A DNA stretch of 12,286 bases from an uncultured Eubacteriales bacterium (lineage in GTDB: Bacteria; Bacillota; Clostridia; Lachnospirales; Lachnospiraceae), in the NCBI GenBank assembly GCA_902772745.1, contig CACYBV010000105.1:1-12286 (forward strand), in the 5' to 3' direction. The translations under genes were made by a program, and so were the position numbers. The notes under the pieces are model-generated. The model was not told the DNA's origin and did no database searches. It was given only the letters and a program-made list of their open reading frames with translations. This document shows positions 1-6,661 of this stretch, one piece after another (position 1 is the first letter of the stretch; every line of letters begins with the position of its first letter).

Positions 1-1884
1 CTCGCGGATCGCGCCGGTTCCGTTTTTCTTCAGCTCCATCATCGGCAGACTTTCATAGTAATCCTCACCGTAGTAAACTTCAAGCACGTCCTGGCTGATT
101 CCCGCGAATCCGGAGATGTAATACGTTCCGGCGATGTCGTTATAATCTTTCTTCCCGGGTCTGGTTTCCTTTTCGGTTTCCTTCTCGGTCTCCTTTTTGG
201 TTTCCTTCTCAGTCTCGTCCTCGGTTTCGTCCTCAGTCTCGTCCTCGGTTTCGTCCTCAGTCTCGTCCTCGGTTTCGTCCTCAGTCTCGTCCTCAGTCTC
301 GTCTTCGTCGTCCTTTCCCGGGCGCTTCGACTCGTCACGGAAGTATGCGTCATCATGCAGTTCTCCGTCCGCAATCGGAAGGTAGGAAGCGACTACGCCC
401 TGAACTGTGTCCCCAAACTCCGGGTCGTCACAGTAACGGTATCTCTGGGATGCGCTTACCAGGGACAGCCGGTACTCAGTGCCGTCAATCTCTATCGTAT
501 ATACAAGCTCGGGACCCGGAACGAAATCATTGATTTCCTCCGTCGTCAGCATGAACATGTTGTGCTGGAGGATGTCCATATAATCCTCGTCCGTCAGCAT
601 CGCACCGTAAACTTCGTATTCGAGACTGTTCTTTCCGAACTGCTCTTCCACCTGGCCGAGCATGTCGGTATAGTCGTCCCAGGTCGTGTCGATCTCATAC
701 CAGACGCCGTCGCACTGGATGATCGACCAGGCATGTCCGCCCATACCGCCGTCAGCTCCGGCATCACCGGCATTTCCCGTCACGACAGTTCCGTAAAAGC
801 CGAGCTGCTGCAGGATGTAAAGGTATGCCTGCGAGTATCCGTCACAGACGCAGTAGTGCTCCTGACCTGCGGTATTAGACACCAGCGGGCCGAATGCGGT
901 GTGCCCAAAGTCATCCTTACCCTTGTTCAGGATCTCATAGTCATAAATACCGAGGTTGATAATGATGTCATGTACCTCGCGGAGGATTTCCTCGTCCGAC
1001 TGGTCCGTATCGATGCTGTCGATGATTTCCTGCGCCGCATCGTTGAATGCCTCGACATCTTCTTCGAAGTTTTCGTAAGGCTCCGTGAACTGAAGGTACA
1101 GCGTGTCGTTGCTTTCTCCCCAGTATGCTTCGAATTTCACAGTACCGTTCCAGTAGTACATCCACCAGAGCTCCGGATGGTCGTAGGTAAGCGAGAGCCA
1201 GACTATATAGAAATCATTCGCGAATTCGCTGGATTTCACATCCCGGTCGGTTTTCAGCGTGACGATATTGTCTGTGGATGTCGGGTCCTGCGCAAGCAGA
1301 AGCAGCGCATCGTAAATCTCACGCTGATCGTCATTAAAGTGATCATAGTAGTAGAACCCGGGCGCGTTGTTCACGATCAGATCGTCGTCCGAAGGCGTGT
1401 AGGCGCGCATTGCACGGTCCATCTCGGCAATCTCGTCCTCCCCGATCACTTCCGGCGAAACGACTTCCACGTTCGGAAGCAGCCCGGTACGGAAGCGGTT
1501 GATCGGCTCCAGCGTCGTTCCTTCGAAATTCCCGCGGGCAAAATTCTCAAAGGTCGCATGCAGGTTTTCCGCTGCATTGACGTCATCCGGATTGGTGCCG
1601 TCCGAAGGTTCTTCCGGCTTGGTGTCGGCGCTCTCCGAAGGAGCTTCCGTTTCCGTAATTTCTTCCTTGGTCTCTTCGGCCGGAGCAGCTGTCGTGTCCG
1701 CCGCGGTTTCCTCGGTGGTGCTTTCCTTCACCTCAGCCGTTGTGTCCGCTTCTGTTGCAGCTGCAGTGGTTTCCGGCGCTTTGGTGCTCTCCTCCGCCGC
1801 CGGTTTGCCGCCCGTGCAGGCCGACAGGATCATGAAAATTGCCATGACCAGCGCGGCTGCAGATAACAGGTGTTTTTTCTTCAA
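1..1884 (-). CDS. Transglutaminase-like lipoprotein with acidic repeat linker (3' end off window)
   Basis: The frame is open from 1884 to the left edge (628 codons, no stop), so the C-terminus is missing. The start is TTG at 1884-1882, preceded by AGGAGG (1892-1897) at 7-nt spacing; the reading begins MKKKHLLSAAALVMAIFMIL and reaches lipobox LSAC, with the lipidated Cys at residue 23. A Thr/Glu/Ala-rich linker follows (about 24-75). A transglutaminase-like fold carries Cys347 (VCDGYSQA), His384 (GGHAWSI) and Asp399 (YEIDTTWDD), a complete catalytic triad with the usual order and spacing. Residues about 520-578 are an ETED/ETEK repeat linker between two RPGK motifs. The segment after it (AGTYYISGF, then ELKKNGTGAI) resembles small beta-rich domains seen in clostridial lipoproteins. 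Known of the family: such surface proteins act as peptide crosslinkers or cysteine proteases. The substrate here is unknown. I see no clear promoter in 1885-2040. Confidence 0.9.
   Translation of the reverse strand, partial: MKKKHLLSAAALVMAIFMILSACTGGKPAAEESTKAPETTAAATEADTTAEVKESTTEETAADTTAAPAEETKEEITETEAPSESADTKPEEPSDGTNPDDVNAAENLHATFENFARGNFEGTTLEPINRFRTGLLPNVEVVSPEVIGEDEIAEMDRAMRAYTPSDDDLIVNNAPGFYYYDHFNDDQREIYDALLLLAQDPTSTDNIVTLKTDRDVKSSEFANDFYIVWLSLTYDHPELWWMYYWNGTVKFEAYWGESNDTLYLQFTEPYENFEEDVEAFNDAAQEIIDSIDTDQSDEEILREVHDIIINLGIYDYEILNKGKDDFGHTAFGPLVSNTAGQEHYCVCDGYSQAYLYILQQLGFYGTVVTGNAGDAGADGGMGGHAWSIIQCDGVWYEIDTTWDDYTDMLGQVEEQFGKNSLEYEVYGAMLTDEDYMDILQHNMFMLTTEEINDFVPGPELVYTIEIDGTEYRLSLVSASQRYRYCDDPEFGDTVQGVVASYLPIADGELHDDAYFRDESKRPGKDDEDETEDETEDETEDETEDETEDETEDETEDETEKETKKETEKETEKETRPGKKDYNDIAGTYYISGFAGISQDVLEVYYGEDYYESLPMMELKKNGTGAIRE
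163..300. repeat. 12/24-bp tandem repeat coding for an ETED/ETEK linker
   Basis: Three perfect tandem copies of a 24-bp unit (two alternating 12-mers, GTCCTCGGTTTC and GTCCTCAGTCTC on the plus strand) lie at 217-288. One more 12-mer follows at 289-300. Degenerate 12-mers encoding ETEK or ETKK extend down to about 163. Read on the minus strand within the lipoprotein gene, the unit encodes Glu-Thr-Glu-Asp. The unit is a multiple of three, so copy-number change would lengthen or shorten the linker without a frameshift. Confidence 0.9.
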
Positions 1885-2035
1885 AGTGTTACCTCCTTTT
1901 CGGTCTGTAATTATTTATTTGACTGTTTCTATTCTTAATGACCGGATTTGTGCTGCAGGCGTTGCATCCGGATCCGGTTTTATTGCCCTTTAAAATGCCC
2001 GATCGGAAACAGCAGATCCGTCACACTCCGGATAT

Positions 2036-2080
2036 TTTAAAATACCCGGGGGCTGCTTTTTTTCAGCAAAACTCCCGGGT
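2036..2080 (-). terminator. Probable intrinsic terminator after tRNA-Ser
   Basis: On the minus strand, 8 nt after the tRNA, ACCCGGG (2080-2074) pairs with CCCGGGT (2050-2044). An inner GCTG/CAGC stem lies within, and ATTTTAAAATAT follows. The U-tract is short, so termination may be incomplete and some transcript could continue into the lipoprotein gene at 1884. Confidence 0.55.
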
Positions 2081-2087
2081 GTAGAAA

Positions 2088-2176
2088 CGGAGAGGAAGGG
2101 ATTCGAACCCTCGAGCCAGAAAACCCGGCTACTGCATTTCGAGTGCAGCTCGTTATGACCTCTTCGATACCTCTCC
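2088..2176 (-). tRNA. tRNA-Ser, anticodon CGA
   Basis: Read on the minus strand this is an 89-nt class II tRNA. The 7-bp acceptor stem GGAGAGG/CCTCTCC is perfect. The anticodon stem CTGCA/TGCAG encloses the loop CTCGAAA, giving anticodon CGA, which reads the Ser codon UCG. A long variable arm (AGCCGG/CTGGCT) is typical of serine tRNAs, and a T-arm with TTCGAAT is present. The discriminator base is G and CCA is not encoded. It is a single-gene unit with its own promoter. Confidence 0.96.
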
Positions 2177-2186
2177 ATACTCGGTC

Positions 2187-2215
2187 ATTTTAATACGAAA
2201 ACCGAAAACTGTCAA
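2187..2215 (-). promoter_or_regulatory. Sigma-70-type promoter of tRNA-Ser
   Basis: On the minus strand, TTGACA (2215-2210), a 17-nt spacer, and TAAAAT (2192-2187). The tRNA 5' end is 10 nt downstream of the -10 element, as expected for a tRNA transcript with almost no leader. Confidence 0.85.
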
Positions 2216-2286
2216 GAGGATAATCCGGGGAGCGCCGAATATCTTCCCGATATATCCAATATAATAGAAACCTTTTACGCTAAGCC

Positions 2287-2315
2287 TTGACAATCATTAT
2301 TTTTCGCTTTATAAT
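2287..2315 (+). promoter_or_regulatory. Perfect consensus promoter of the HEAT-repeat gene
   Basis: TTGACA (2287-2292), a 17-nt spacer, and TATAAT (2310-2315): both hexamers match the sigma-70/sigma-A consensus exactly. Transcription should begin near 2322 and give a leader of about 120 nt before the ATG at 2442. The leader holds a small GGG/CCC-based fold around 2340-2360 but no recognised riboswitch. Confidence 0.88.
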
Positions 2316-2441
2316 TTAATGCAGATTAATGACGTGGACAGGGTCCGCGGCGGTCCCGTATTTCTAACCAACCAAAGATACCGCGGAAAAGAAAACCATC
2401 AGCCTGGCAGAAACAGCAGGTCAGAAAAAGGAGAAAATACC

Positions 2442-2783
2442 ATGAGTGCAAAACTTGAAAAGCTGGAAAAGCTGGCGTCCAAGGGAAAAGGCGCCAAGAT
2501 CATTAAGTTCCTCAGCAACAAAGACTTTGACGTTGTCAAAGATGCAATTGCAGCCCTTGGAAAATGCGGCGGCGAGGATGCCATCAACGCATTGACCGGT
2601 CTCTGCCAGAGCACCGACAAGAATACGAAACTTGAGGCTATCAAGGCTCTTGCGAACTGCGGCGGCACCTACAGTGTTACCCAGCTCAGCAATGACTTCA
2701 TCAAGGAAAAAGATCCGGATCTGAAGAAAGCAATGAGTGAAACCCTCGACACCATCCGCAAACGCCTGAAAGCAGCGGAATAA
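2442..2783 (+). CDS. Small HEAT-repeat protein
   Basis: A 113-residue, cytoplasm-type protein with no signal peptide or membrane segment. The ATG at 2442 is preceded by AGGAG (2429-2433) at 8-nt spacing. The open frame extends upstream to 2319, but that point is at or before the predicted transcription start, so the longer version is rejected. After a Lys-rich N-terminus, helix pairs repeat: the segment ending AIAALGKCGG (about 35-44) and the one ending AIKALANCGG (about 66-75) align as tandem HEAT or PBS-lyase-type repeats. A third, diverged unit runs to the end. Family knowledge: such repeats form curved scaffolds for protein-protein contacts. Partner and role cannot be read from the sequence. 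It is a single-gene unit bounded by its own promoter and a long hairpin. The perfect promoter suggests high expression. Confidence 0.88.
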   Translation: MSAKLEKLEKLASKGKGAKIIKFLSNKDFDVVKDAIAALGKCGGEDAINALTGLCQSTDKNTKLEAIKALANCGGTYSVTQLSNDFIKEKDPDLKKAMSETLDTIRKRLKAAE

Positions 2784-2806
2784 ATTCCGACGTTCCGGCT
2801 GCGGAC

Positions 2807-2890
2807 GCCTGAATGCAGCATAATGCCCCTTCCTCATCGGAGACGGTTTCAGGTCTCCTCCGAAGAAGGGGCATTATGCTGCATTCAGGC
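2807..2890. terminator. 84-nt hairpin between convergent genes, likely bidirectional terminator
   Basis: The arms 2807-2832 and 2865-2890 are a perfect 26-bp inverted repeat. Inside them an apical stem GGAGAC (2839-2844) pairs with GTCTCC (2853-2858) around an 8-nt loop. It lies between the ends of the HEAT gene (2783) and nadD (2930), which converge. Neither side has a T-tract, so this is not a textbook intrinsic terminator. It could block transcription in both directions or protect mRNA 3' ends. Confidence 0.6.
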
Positions 2891-2929
2891 TGTTCGGTTC
2901 CGGTCCGTGCGGGAGGCAGGCAGCAGGGC

Positions 2930-3586
2930 TTATTGTTTCTCCCTGTAGGCTTCGATGATCGCCGGTTCCGCGGCTTTTGGGACGAGACCGGTGACGGACT
3001 TGCCGGCGCGTACCAGGCGGCGGATTTTTGTCGAAGAGATATCGATGTTCGTGACAATCCGATACAGTCGCTTTTTGGGGACCGCAAGCGGAGGGGTATC
3101 GTAATCCGGAACGTCACCGCCCGCCGGCCGCCCGGCGACGATCAGCTCTGCAAGCTTCAGAATCTCCTCCGGAGATTTCCAGAGCGGCATCTGCGAAAAG
3201 GCGTCTTCGCCGACAATCAGGAAAAAGCGGCAGTCCGGATGTTCGCGTGTGAGCTCCCTGAGGGTGTCCACGGTATAGCTTTCGCCCTCTCTTTCGACTT
3301 CGATCGGGTTCACAGAAAAGCCGGGGATTCCGGAAACAGCGAGTTTCAGGATTCTCAGCCGCTCGGACGATGCAAGCATATCCGTTCCGGCTTTCATATA
3401 CGGATCACCTGCGGGAATCAGCCAGACTTCCGAGAGACGGCAGGCTTTCATCGCTTCCTCCGCGATCCGGATATGCCCGTTGTGAACCGGATTGAAGCTT
3501 CCGCCGAAAATGCCGATCTTCCGCCTTCTCTTTCTTTTTTGCCCGGATTCCGCGGGGTTTTCTGTTTTTTCCGGTTCAGTCTTCAT
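2930..3586 (-). CDS. nadD: Nicotinate-nucleotide adenylyltransferase NadD
   Basis: Transfers AMP from ATP to nicotinate mononucleotide, giving nicotinate adenine dinucleotide (NaAD), the third step of the salvage route in this operon. The 218-residue protein has the nucleotidyltransferase motif GGSFNPVHNGH (28-38, with the HxGH-type ATP site) and the C-terminal ISSTKIR motif (183-189). The chosen ATG at 3586 lies 11 nt after AGAAGG (3603-3598). An alternative ATG at 3595 is only 2 nt from that site. The start overlaps the end of nadE by 11 nt, implying translational coupling. Odd: the N-terminus carries about 22 extra residues, including a KRKRRR basic run, before the usual beginning KIGIFGG. 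It is the last gene of the operon and converges on the hairpin at 2807-2890. Confidence 0.93.
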   Translation of the reverse strand: MKTEPEKTENPAESGQKRKRRRKIGIFGGSFNPVHNGHIRIAEEAMKACRLSEVWLIPAGDPYMKAGTDMLASSERLRILKLAVSGIPGFSVNPIEVEREGESYTVDTLRELTREHPDCRFFLIVGEDAFSQMPLWKSPEEILKLAELIVAGRPAGGDVPDYDTPPLAVPKKRLYRIVTNIDISSTKIRRLVRAGKSVTGLVPKAAEPAIIEAYREKQ

Positions 3587-4379
3587 GGAATTCATGACCT
3601 TCTCTGAGGAAGGTTTCGGAAACCAGCACCGTCGGAAGCGCGCGCTTATGCGCGGACTGGCGGTGTTTTTTCCGGATGATCTCATCAGCCGCAGGATTTC
3701 CGGAACTTCCGTGCCGGATCAGGTCGTGGATCTCCTGATATGTGACACCGAGCCGTTCCTCATCGGTTGACCCCGAAAGTCCGTCCGTCGGCGCTTTCTC
3801 CACGAGTTCCCGCGGAAGTTCAGGCATTGAAAGTCCGAGCTCCACGACTTCTTTCGAAGTGAGTTTTCCGAGAGGATTGAAATCGCAGCTCGTATCGCCG
3901 TCTTTCGTGCAGTAGCCGACATAAGACTCCGAGAGATTTCCCGTTCCGCAGAGGAGCGCGCCGATGGCCTGCGCAATGTAGCGAAGCGTCGTCATCCGAA
4001 GTCTGGGACCGACATTGATGTTGCTTTCGCGTTCCGCGTTCGTGCCATAAGGCATCGGGCGGCCTGTTTCCGGAAGCCCTTCCCGGACCGCCTGAAGCAT
4101 CGCCTGATGCATCTCCCCGATGTTCACGGTAAATGCATTGATCCCGAGCGCTTCACAGACCCTCCGTGAATCCCCGATATCCTTCTGCTCGCCGTCAGGG
4201 AGCATGATTCCGCAGACATTCTCCGGCCCCAAAGCGCGCGCCGAAAGCGCCGCCGCAACCGAACTGTCCTTTCCGCCGGAAATCCCGAGCACGACGCGCG
4301 AAACGCCTGCTCTTTCGCAGAAGCCCCGGATCTCCGATACCAGTTCATCGCGGATTGATTCCACATCCATCAGATACAT
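3576..4379 (-). CDS. nadE: NAD synthetase NadE, short (ammonia-dependent type)
   Basis: Amidates NaAD to NAD using ATP, the final step of the pathway. The 267-residue protein has the PP-loop ATP site SGGKDSS (34-40), and the segments GTGNLSESYVGYCTKDGD and FNPLGKLTSKEV are typical of NadE. There is no N-terminal nitrilase or glutaminase domain, so the ammonia-dependent form is inferred. The start chosen is ATG 4379 (MYLMD), 8 nt after AGAGG (4392-4388). An ATG at 4385 sits too close to that site, and one at 4439 would overlap pncB. The gap to pncB is 40 nt, and the gene overlaps nadD by 11 nt. Confidence 0.94.
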   Translation of the reverse strand: MYLMDVESIRDELVSEIRGFCERAGVSRVVLGISGGKDSSVAAALSARALGPENVCGIMLPDGEQKDIGDSRRVCEALGINAFTVNIGEMHQAMLQAVREGLPETGRPMPYGTNAERESNINVGPRLRMTTLRYIAQAIGALLCGTGNLSESYVGYCTKDGDTSCDFNPLGKLTSKEVVELGLSMPELPRELVEKAPTDGLSGSTDEERLGVTYQEIHDLIRHGSSGNPAADEIIRKKHRQSAHKRALPTVLVSETFLREGHEFHED

Positions 4380-4419
4380 GCCCATCACCTCTTCTTTCGC
4401 GCCTCTCCTGTCAGAAAAA

Positions 4420-5871
4420 TCAGTGTCCTCCCTGCTCAAGAAGCTGCATCTTCATCTTGTAATAGCCTGGGGTCATGTCGAGATAATGCCCGTGCGGATT
4501 CTCAAAACGTTTTTCCTCCGCCCAGACTTCATTTTCCATCTGCGAACGGACGCGCGCGCGGATGGTCTGCAGGTTCTCCGCCGGCCGGACGCGCTGTCCG
4601 CGTTCGAGCTGCTTTTCCTGAAGTTTTTTGAAAGTAAACTGTGCCGTAGCGTACTTTTTCCAGATTTTCTCGGGGTCCATGAGGTATGGAACATCTGAAA
4701 TGTCCTCGCCCTTTTTCGCAATAACATCCGCAACGCTGTGGCCGTTTTCATCATAGGCGCGGTAAACTTCCTTGAGGCCGGGGTTCGTGACCTTTTCGAT
4801 ATTCTCCGAAATCTTGATCCGCGGTTTCATCTCGCCGTCTTCCTCAACGGCGCAGAGCTTGTAAACAGCGCCGAATACCGGTTCGGAACGGGCGGTGATC
4901 ATCCTTTCGCCGATACCGAAGGCGTTGATCTGTGCTCCCTGCTGCAGAAGCGAACGGATCGTAAATTCGTCGAGGGAATTGCTGACAACGATCTTCGCCT
5001 CCGGGAATCCCGCAAGGTCCATCATCTTCCTCGCTTCAATCGAAAGGTACGCCAGGTCACCGGAATCCAGCCGGATGCCGAAGCTCTTTGAACGGATCCC
5101 CTGCTCCCGCATTTCGCGGAAAACCTGAATTGCGTTCGGAACGCCGGATTTCAGGACATTGTAGGTATCCGCAAGGAGAATGCAGTTGTCGGGATATATT
5201 TTCGCGAAATTCCGGAAAGCCGTCAGCTCGTCGCCGTAAAACATAACCCAGCTGTGCGCCATGGTTCCGCCGACCGGGATGTCAAAGTATTCACCTGCGG
5301 AAACCGTCGCAGTTCCGCTGACGCCGCCGATGAAGCAGGCGCGCGCGCCGTAGATCGCGGCATCGTTGTTGTGCGCGCGGCGGGCACCGAAATCCGACAC
5401 CGCCCGGCCTTTCGCCGCATAGACAATCCTCGAAGCTTTCGTCGCAATCAGCGACTGGTGGTTGACCTGCGCGAGGATTTCCGTCTCGACGATCTGCGCC
5501 TGCACGAGGTCCGCGACGACCGTGAGCACCGGCTCGTTCGGATACATGACCGTTCCTTCCGGGAAGGCGTAGACATCGCCCGTAAAGCGGAAGCCCCTGA
5601 GGTACCGGAGGAAGCTTTCCTCGAAAAGATTCAGCGAGCGCAGGTATTCGATGTCCTCATCCTCAAAGTGCATACCCGTGAGATACTGCAGGATCTGCTC
5701 AAGCCCGGCGAATACCGCAAATCCGCCGCCGTCGGGGTTTCTGCGGTAAAACACGTCAAAAGCGACTCTGCGGCTGTTGTCTTCCTGCAGGAAATAGCCC
5801 TGCGCCATCGTCAGTTCATAAAGGTCCATCATCATGGACAGGTTCCGTTTATCGTAAATATTGTTTTTCAT
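4420..5871 (-). CDS. pncB: Nicotinate phosphoribosyltransferase PncB
   Basis: Converts nicotinate and PRPP to nicotinate mononucleotide, helped by ATP hydrolysis through a phosphohistidine. The protein is 483 residues, normal for the long bacterial form. The N-terminal MMDLYELTMAQGYF (about 13-27) is the characteristic family opening. The segments FGARRAHNNDAA (161-172) and GGVSGTAT (182-189) are present, and the conserved GTMAHSW (202-208) carries His206, the probable phosphorylated residue. The ATG at 5871 is preceded by AGGAG at a spacing of about 6 nt. It lies 46 nt downstream of pncA, so it is probably co-transcribed. Confidence 0.95.
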   Translation of the reverse strand: MKNNIYDKRNLSMMMDLYELTMAQGYFLQEDNSRRVAFDVFYRRNPDGGGFAVFAGLEQILQYLTGMHFEDEDIEYLRSLNLFEESFLRYLRGFRFTGDVYAFPEGTVMYPNEPVLTVVADLVQAQIVETEILAQVNHQSLIATKASRIVYAAKGRAVSDFGARRAHNNDAAIYGARACFIGGVSGTATVSAGEYFDIPVGGTMAHSWVMFYGDELTAFRNFAKIYPDNCILLADTYNVLKSGVPNAIQVFREMREQGIRSKSFGIRLDSGDLAYLSIEARKMMDLAGFPEAKIVVSNSLDEFTIRSLLQQGAQINAFGIGERMITARSEPVFGAVYKLCAVEEDGEMKPRIKISENIEKVTNPGLKEVYRAYDENGHSVADVIAKKGEDISDVPYLMDPEKIWKKYATAQFTFKKLQEKQLERGQRVRPAENLQTIRARVRSQMENEVWAEEKRFENPHGHYLDMTPGYYKMKMQLLEQGGH

Positions 5872-5917
5872 CCCCGCTCCTTTTCCACACGTATCAAAAC
5901 AATGATCCTCCGCCGGA

Positions 5918-6433
5918 TCAGCGCACCGTAATCTGGCAGCTTCTCATGGTTTCAAGGGCCGCTTCATGTTTTTCCGGCGTTACGCCCGCGCAGCATGCAG
6001 AGTCCACAAAAATCGGCATTTCGGGCATCGCCGCCTTCAGGAGGAGGGCGTTTGACACGACGCAGATGTCGGTGCAGAGGCCGACAAGTTCGATGCTTTC
6101 GATTTCTTCTTTGCGCTTCTTAAGATATGCGGCGAGATCCACCGATCCGAAGGTTCCCTTCAGAAACACTTTGGCGTCCTTCGTGAATTCCTGGAGTTCC
6201 GGGATCACCGCATGGCCGGGCGTTCCCTTGATGCAGTGCAGAACCGGCAGGAATTTTCCTTCCTGCGTACTCATGTAATCTTCTCCGTGCGTATCCTGCG
6301 TAAAAATTACCTCTCCGTCAAAACCGCGGATTTTCTCCGCGACCGCCGGCACAATCGCCTGCGCTTCTTTTGTCCCGAGGCTTCCGTCCACAAAATCTGT
6401 CTGCATATCGATAACCAGAAGAACCTTCTTCAT
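5918..6433 (-). CDS. pncA: Nicotinamidase, isochorismatase-family hydrolase
   Basis: Likely deamidates nicotinamide to nicotinate, feeding the next gene, pncB. The 171-residue protein shows the cysteine-hydrolase triad: Asp9 in VIDMQTDF, Lys92 in FLKGTFG, and Cys124 in GLCTDICV. FTQDTH (44-49) sits where nicotinamidases hold metal-binding residues. The family also includes isochorismatases and other amidases; the nicotinamidase call rests on the NAD salvage neighbours. The ATG at 6433 follows a GGAGAGGAGGAG ribosome binding region. The open frame continues upstream to 6583, but that extension crosses the promoter and is rejected. It is the first gene of the operon. Confidence 0.88.
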   Translation of the reverse strand: MKKVLLVIDMQTDFVDGSLGTKEAQAIVPAVAEKIRGFDGEVIFTQDTHGEDYMSTQEGKFLPVLHCIKGTPGHAVIPELQEFTKDAKVFLKGTFGSVDLAAYLKKRKEEIESIELVGLCTDICVVSNALLLKAAMPEMPIFVDSACCAGVTPEKHEAALETMRSCQITVR

Positions 6434-6548
6434 TCTGCTCCTCCTCTCCGCTGTAAAACCGTACAGCTGCGTCTTTTGGGCCGCCCCGGCCCTGTCCCGA
6501 TGGGGTTTTATGCAGGGTACCCGTCCCTGCGCGTACCGTGCTGTCCCC
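6434..6548 (-). promoter_or_regulatory. 5' leader of the nad operon with three small hairpins
   Basis: The leader of about 115 nt can form GCAGGG/CCCTGC with a 7-nt loop, GGGCC/GGCCC with a 5-nt loop, and GCTGTA/TACAGC with a 6-nt loop. The last ends just before the purine-rich ribosome binding region. No T-tract follows any of them. I do not recognise a known NAD riboswitch, so a regulatory role is only possible. Confidence 0.35.
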
Positions 6549-6554
6549 GCTGAT

Positions 6555-6583
6555 ATTGTACCATCTTCAGGCGCCGATTGCAA
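6555..6583 (-). promoter_or_regulatory. Promoter of the pncA-pncB-nadE-nadD operon
   Basis: On the minus strand, TTGCAA (6583-6578), a 17-nt spacer, and TACAAT (6560-6555). The -10 element is near consensus and the -35 element matches 4 of 6 positions. It lies after the cbi terminator and before pncA, where the operon promoter is expected. Confidence 0.65.
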
Positions 6584-6617
6584 TCGCTAAGTAACTCTTC
6601 CGGTCCGGTTTCTGCGT

Positions 6618-6661
6618 CAAAACAAAACGAACACCGGGCGAAATGGTTCAGCCCGGCGTTC
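6618..6661 (-). terminator. Intrinsic terminator of the cbi operon
   Basis: On the minus strand, GAACGCCGGGC (6661-6651) pairs with GCCCGGTGTTC (6639-6629) in an 11-bp stem with one G-U pair, followed by TTTTGTTTT. The stem begins inside the last codons of cbiO and spans its stop codon. This cleanly separates the cbi operon from the nad operon. Confidence 0.9.

Noticed and set aside
217..300. Regular repeats that could suggest a CRISPR array
   Set aside because: The units are directly adjacent with no spacers and encode an in-frame acidic linker.
355..1866. 503-codon open frame on the plus strand
   Set aside because: It lies antisense to the lipoprotein gene, whose minus-strand frame has a lipobox, a catalytic triad and a good ribosome binding site. 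The plus-strand reading shows no recognisable domain.
2319..2441. N-terminal extension of the HEAT protein
   Set aside because: The upstream ATG sits at or before the predicted transcription start and lacks a ribosome binding site.
2807..2890. Possible miniature transposable element
   Set aside because: The long arms resemble terminal inverted repeats, but the arms of the related hairpin at 11957-12053 are different, and I saw no flanking target duplication.
2813..3607. 264-codon open frame on the plus strand
   Set aside because: It is antisense to nadD and begins inside the long hairpin. NadD motifs on the other strand are clear.
5254..5931. 225-codon open frame on the plus strand
   Set aside because: It is antisense to pncB, which has a full set of family motifs.
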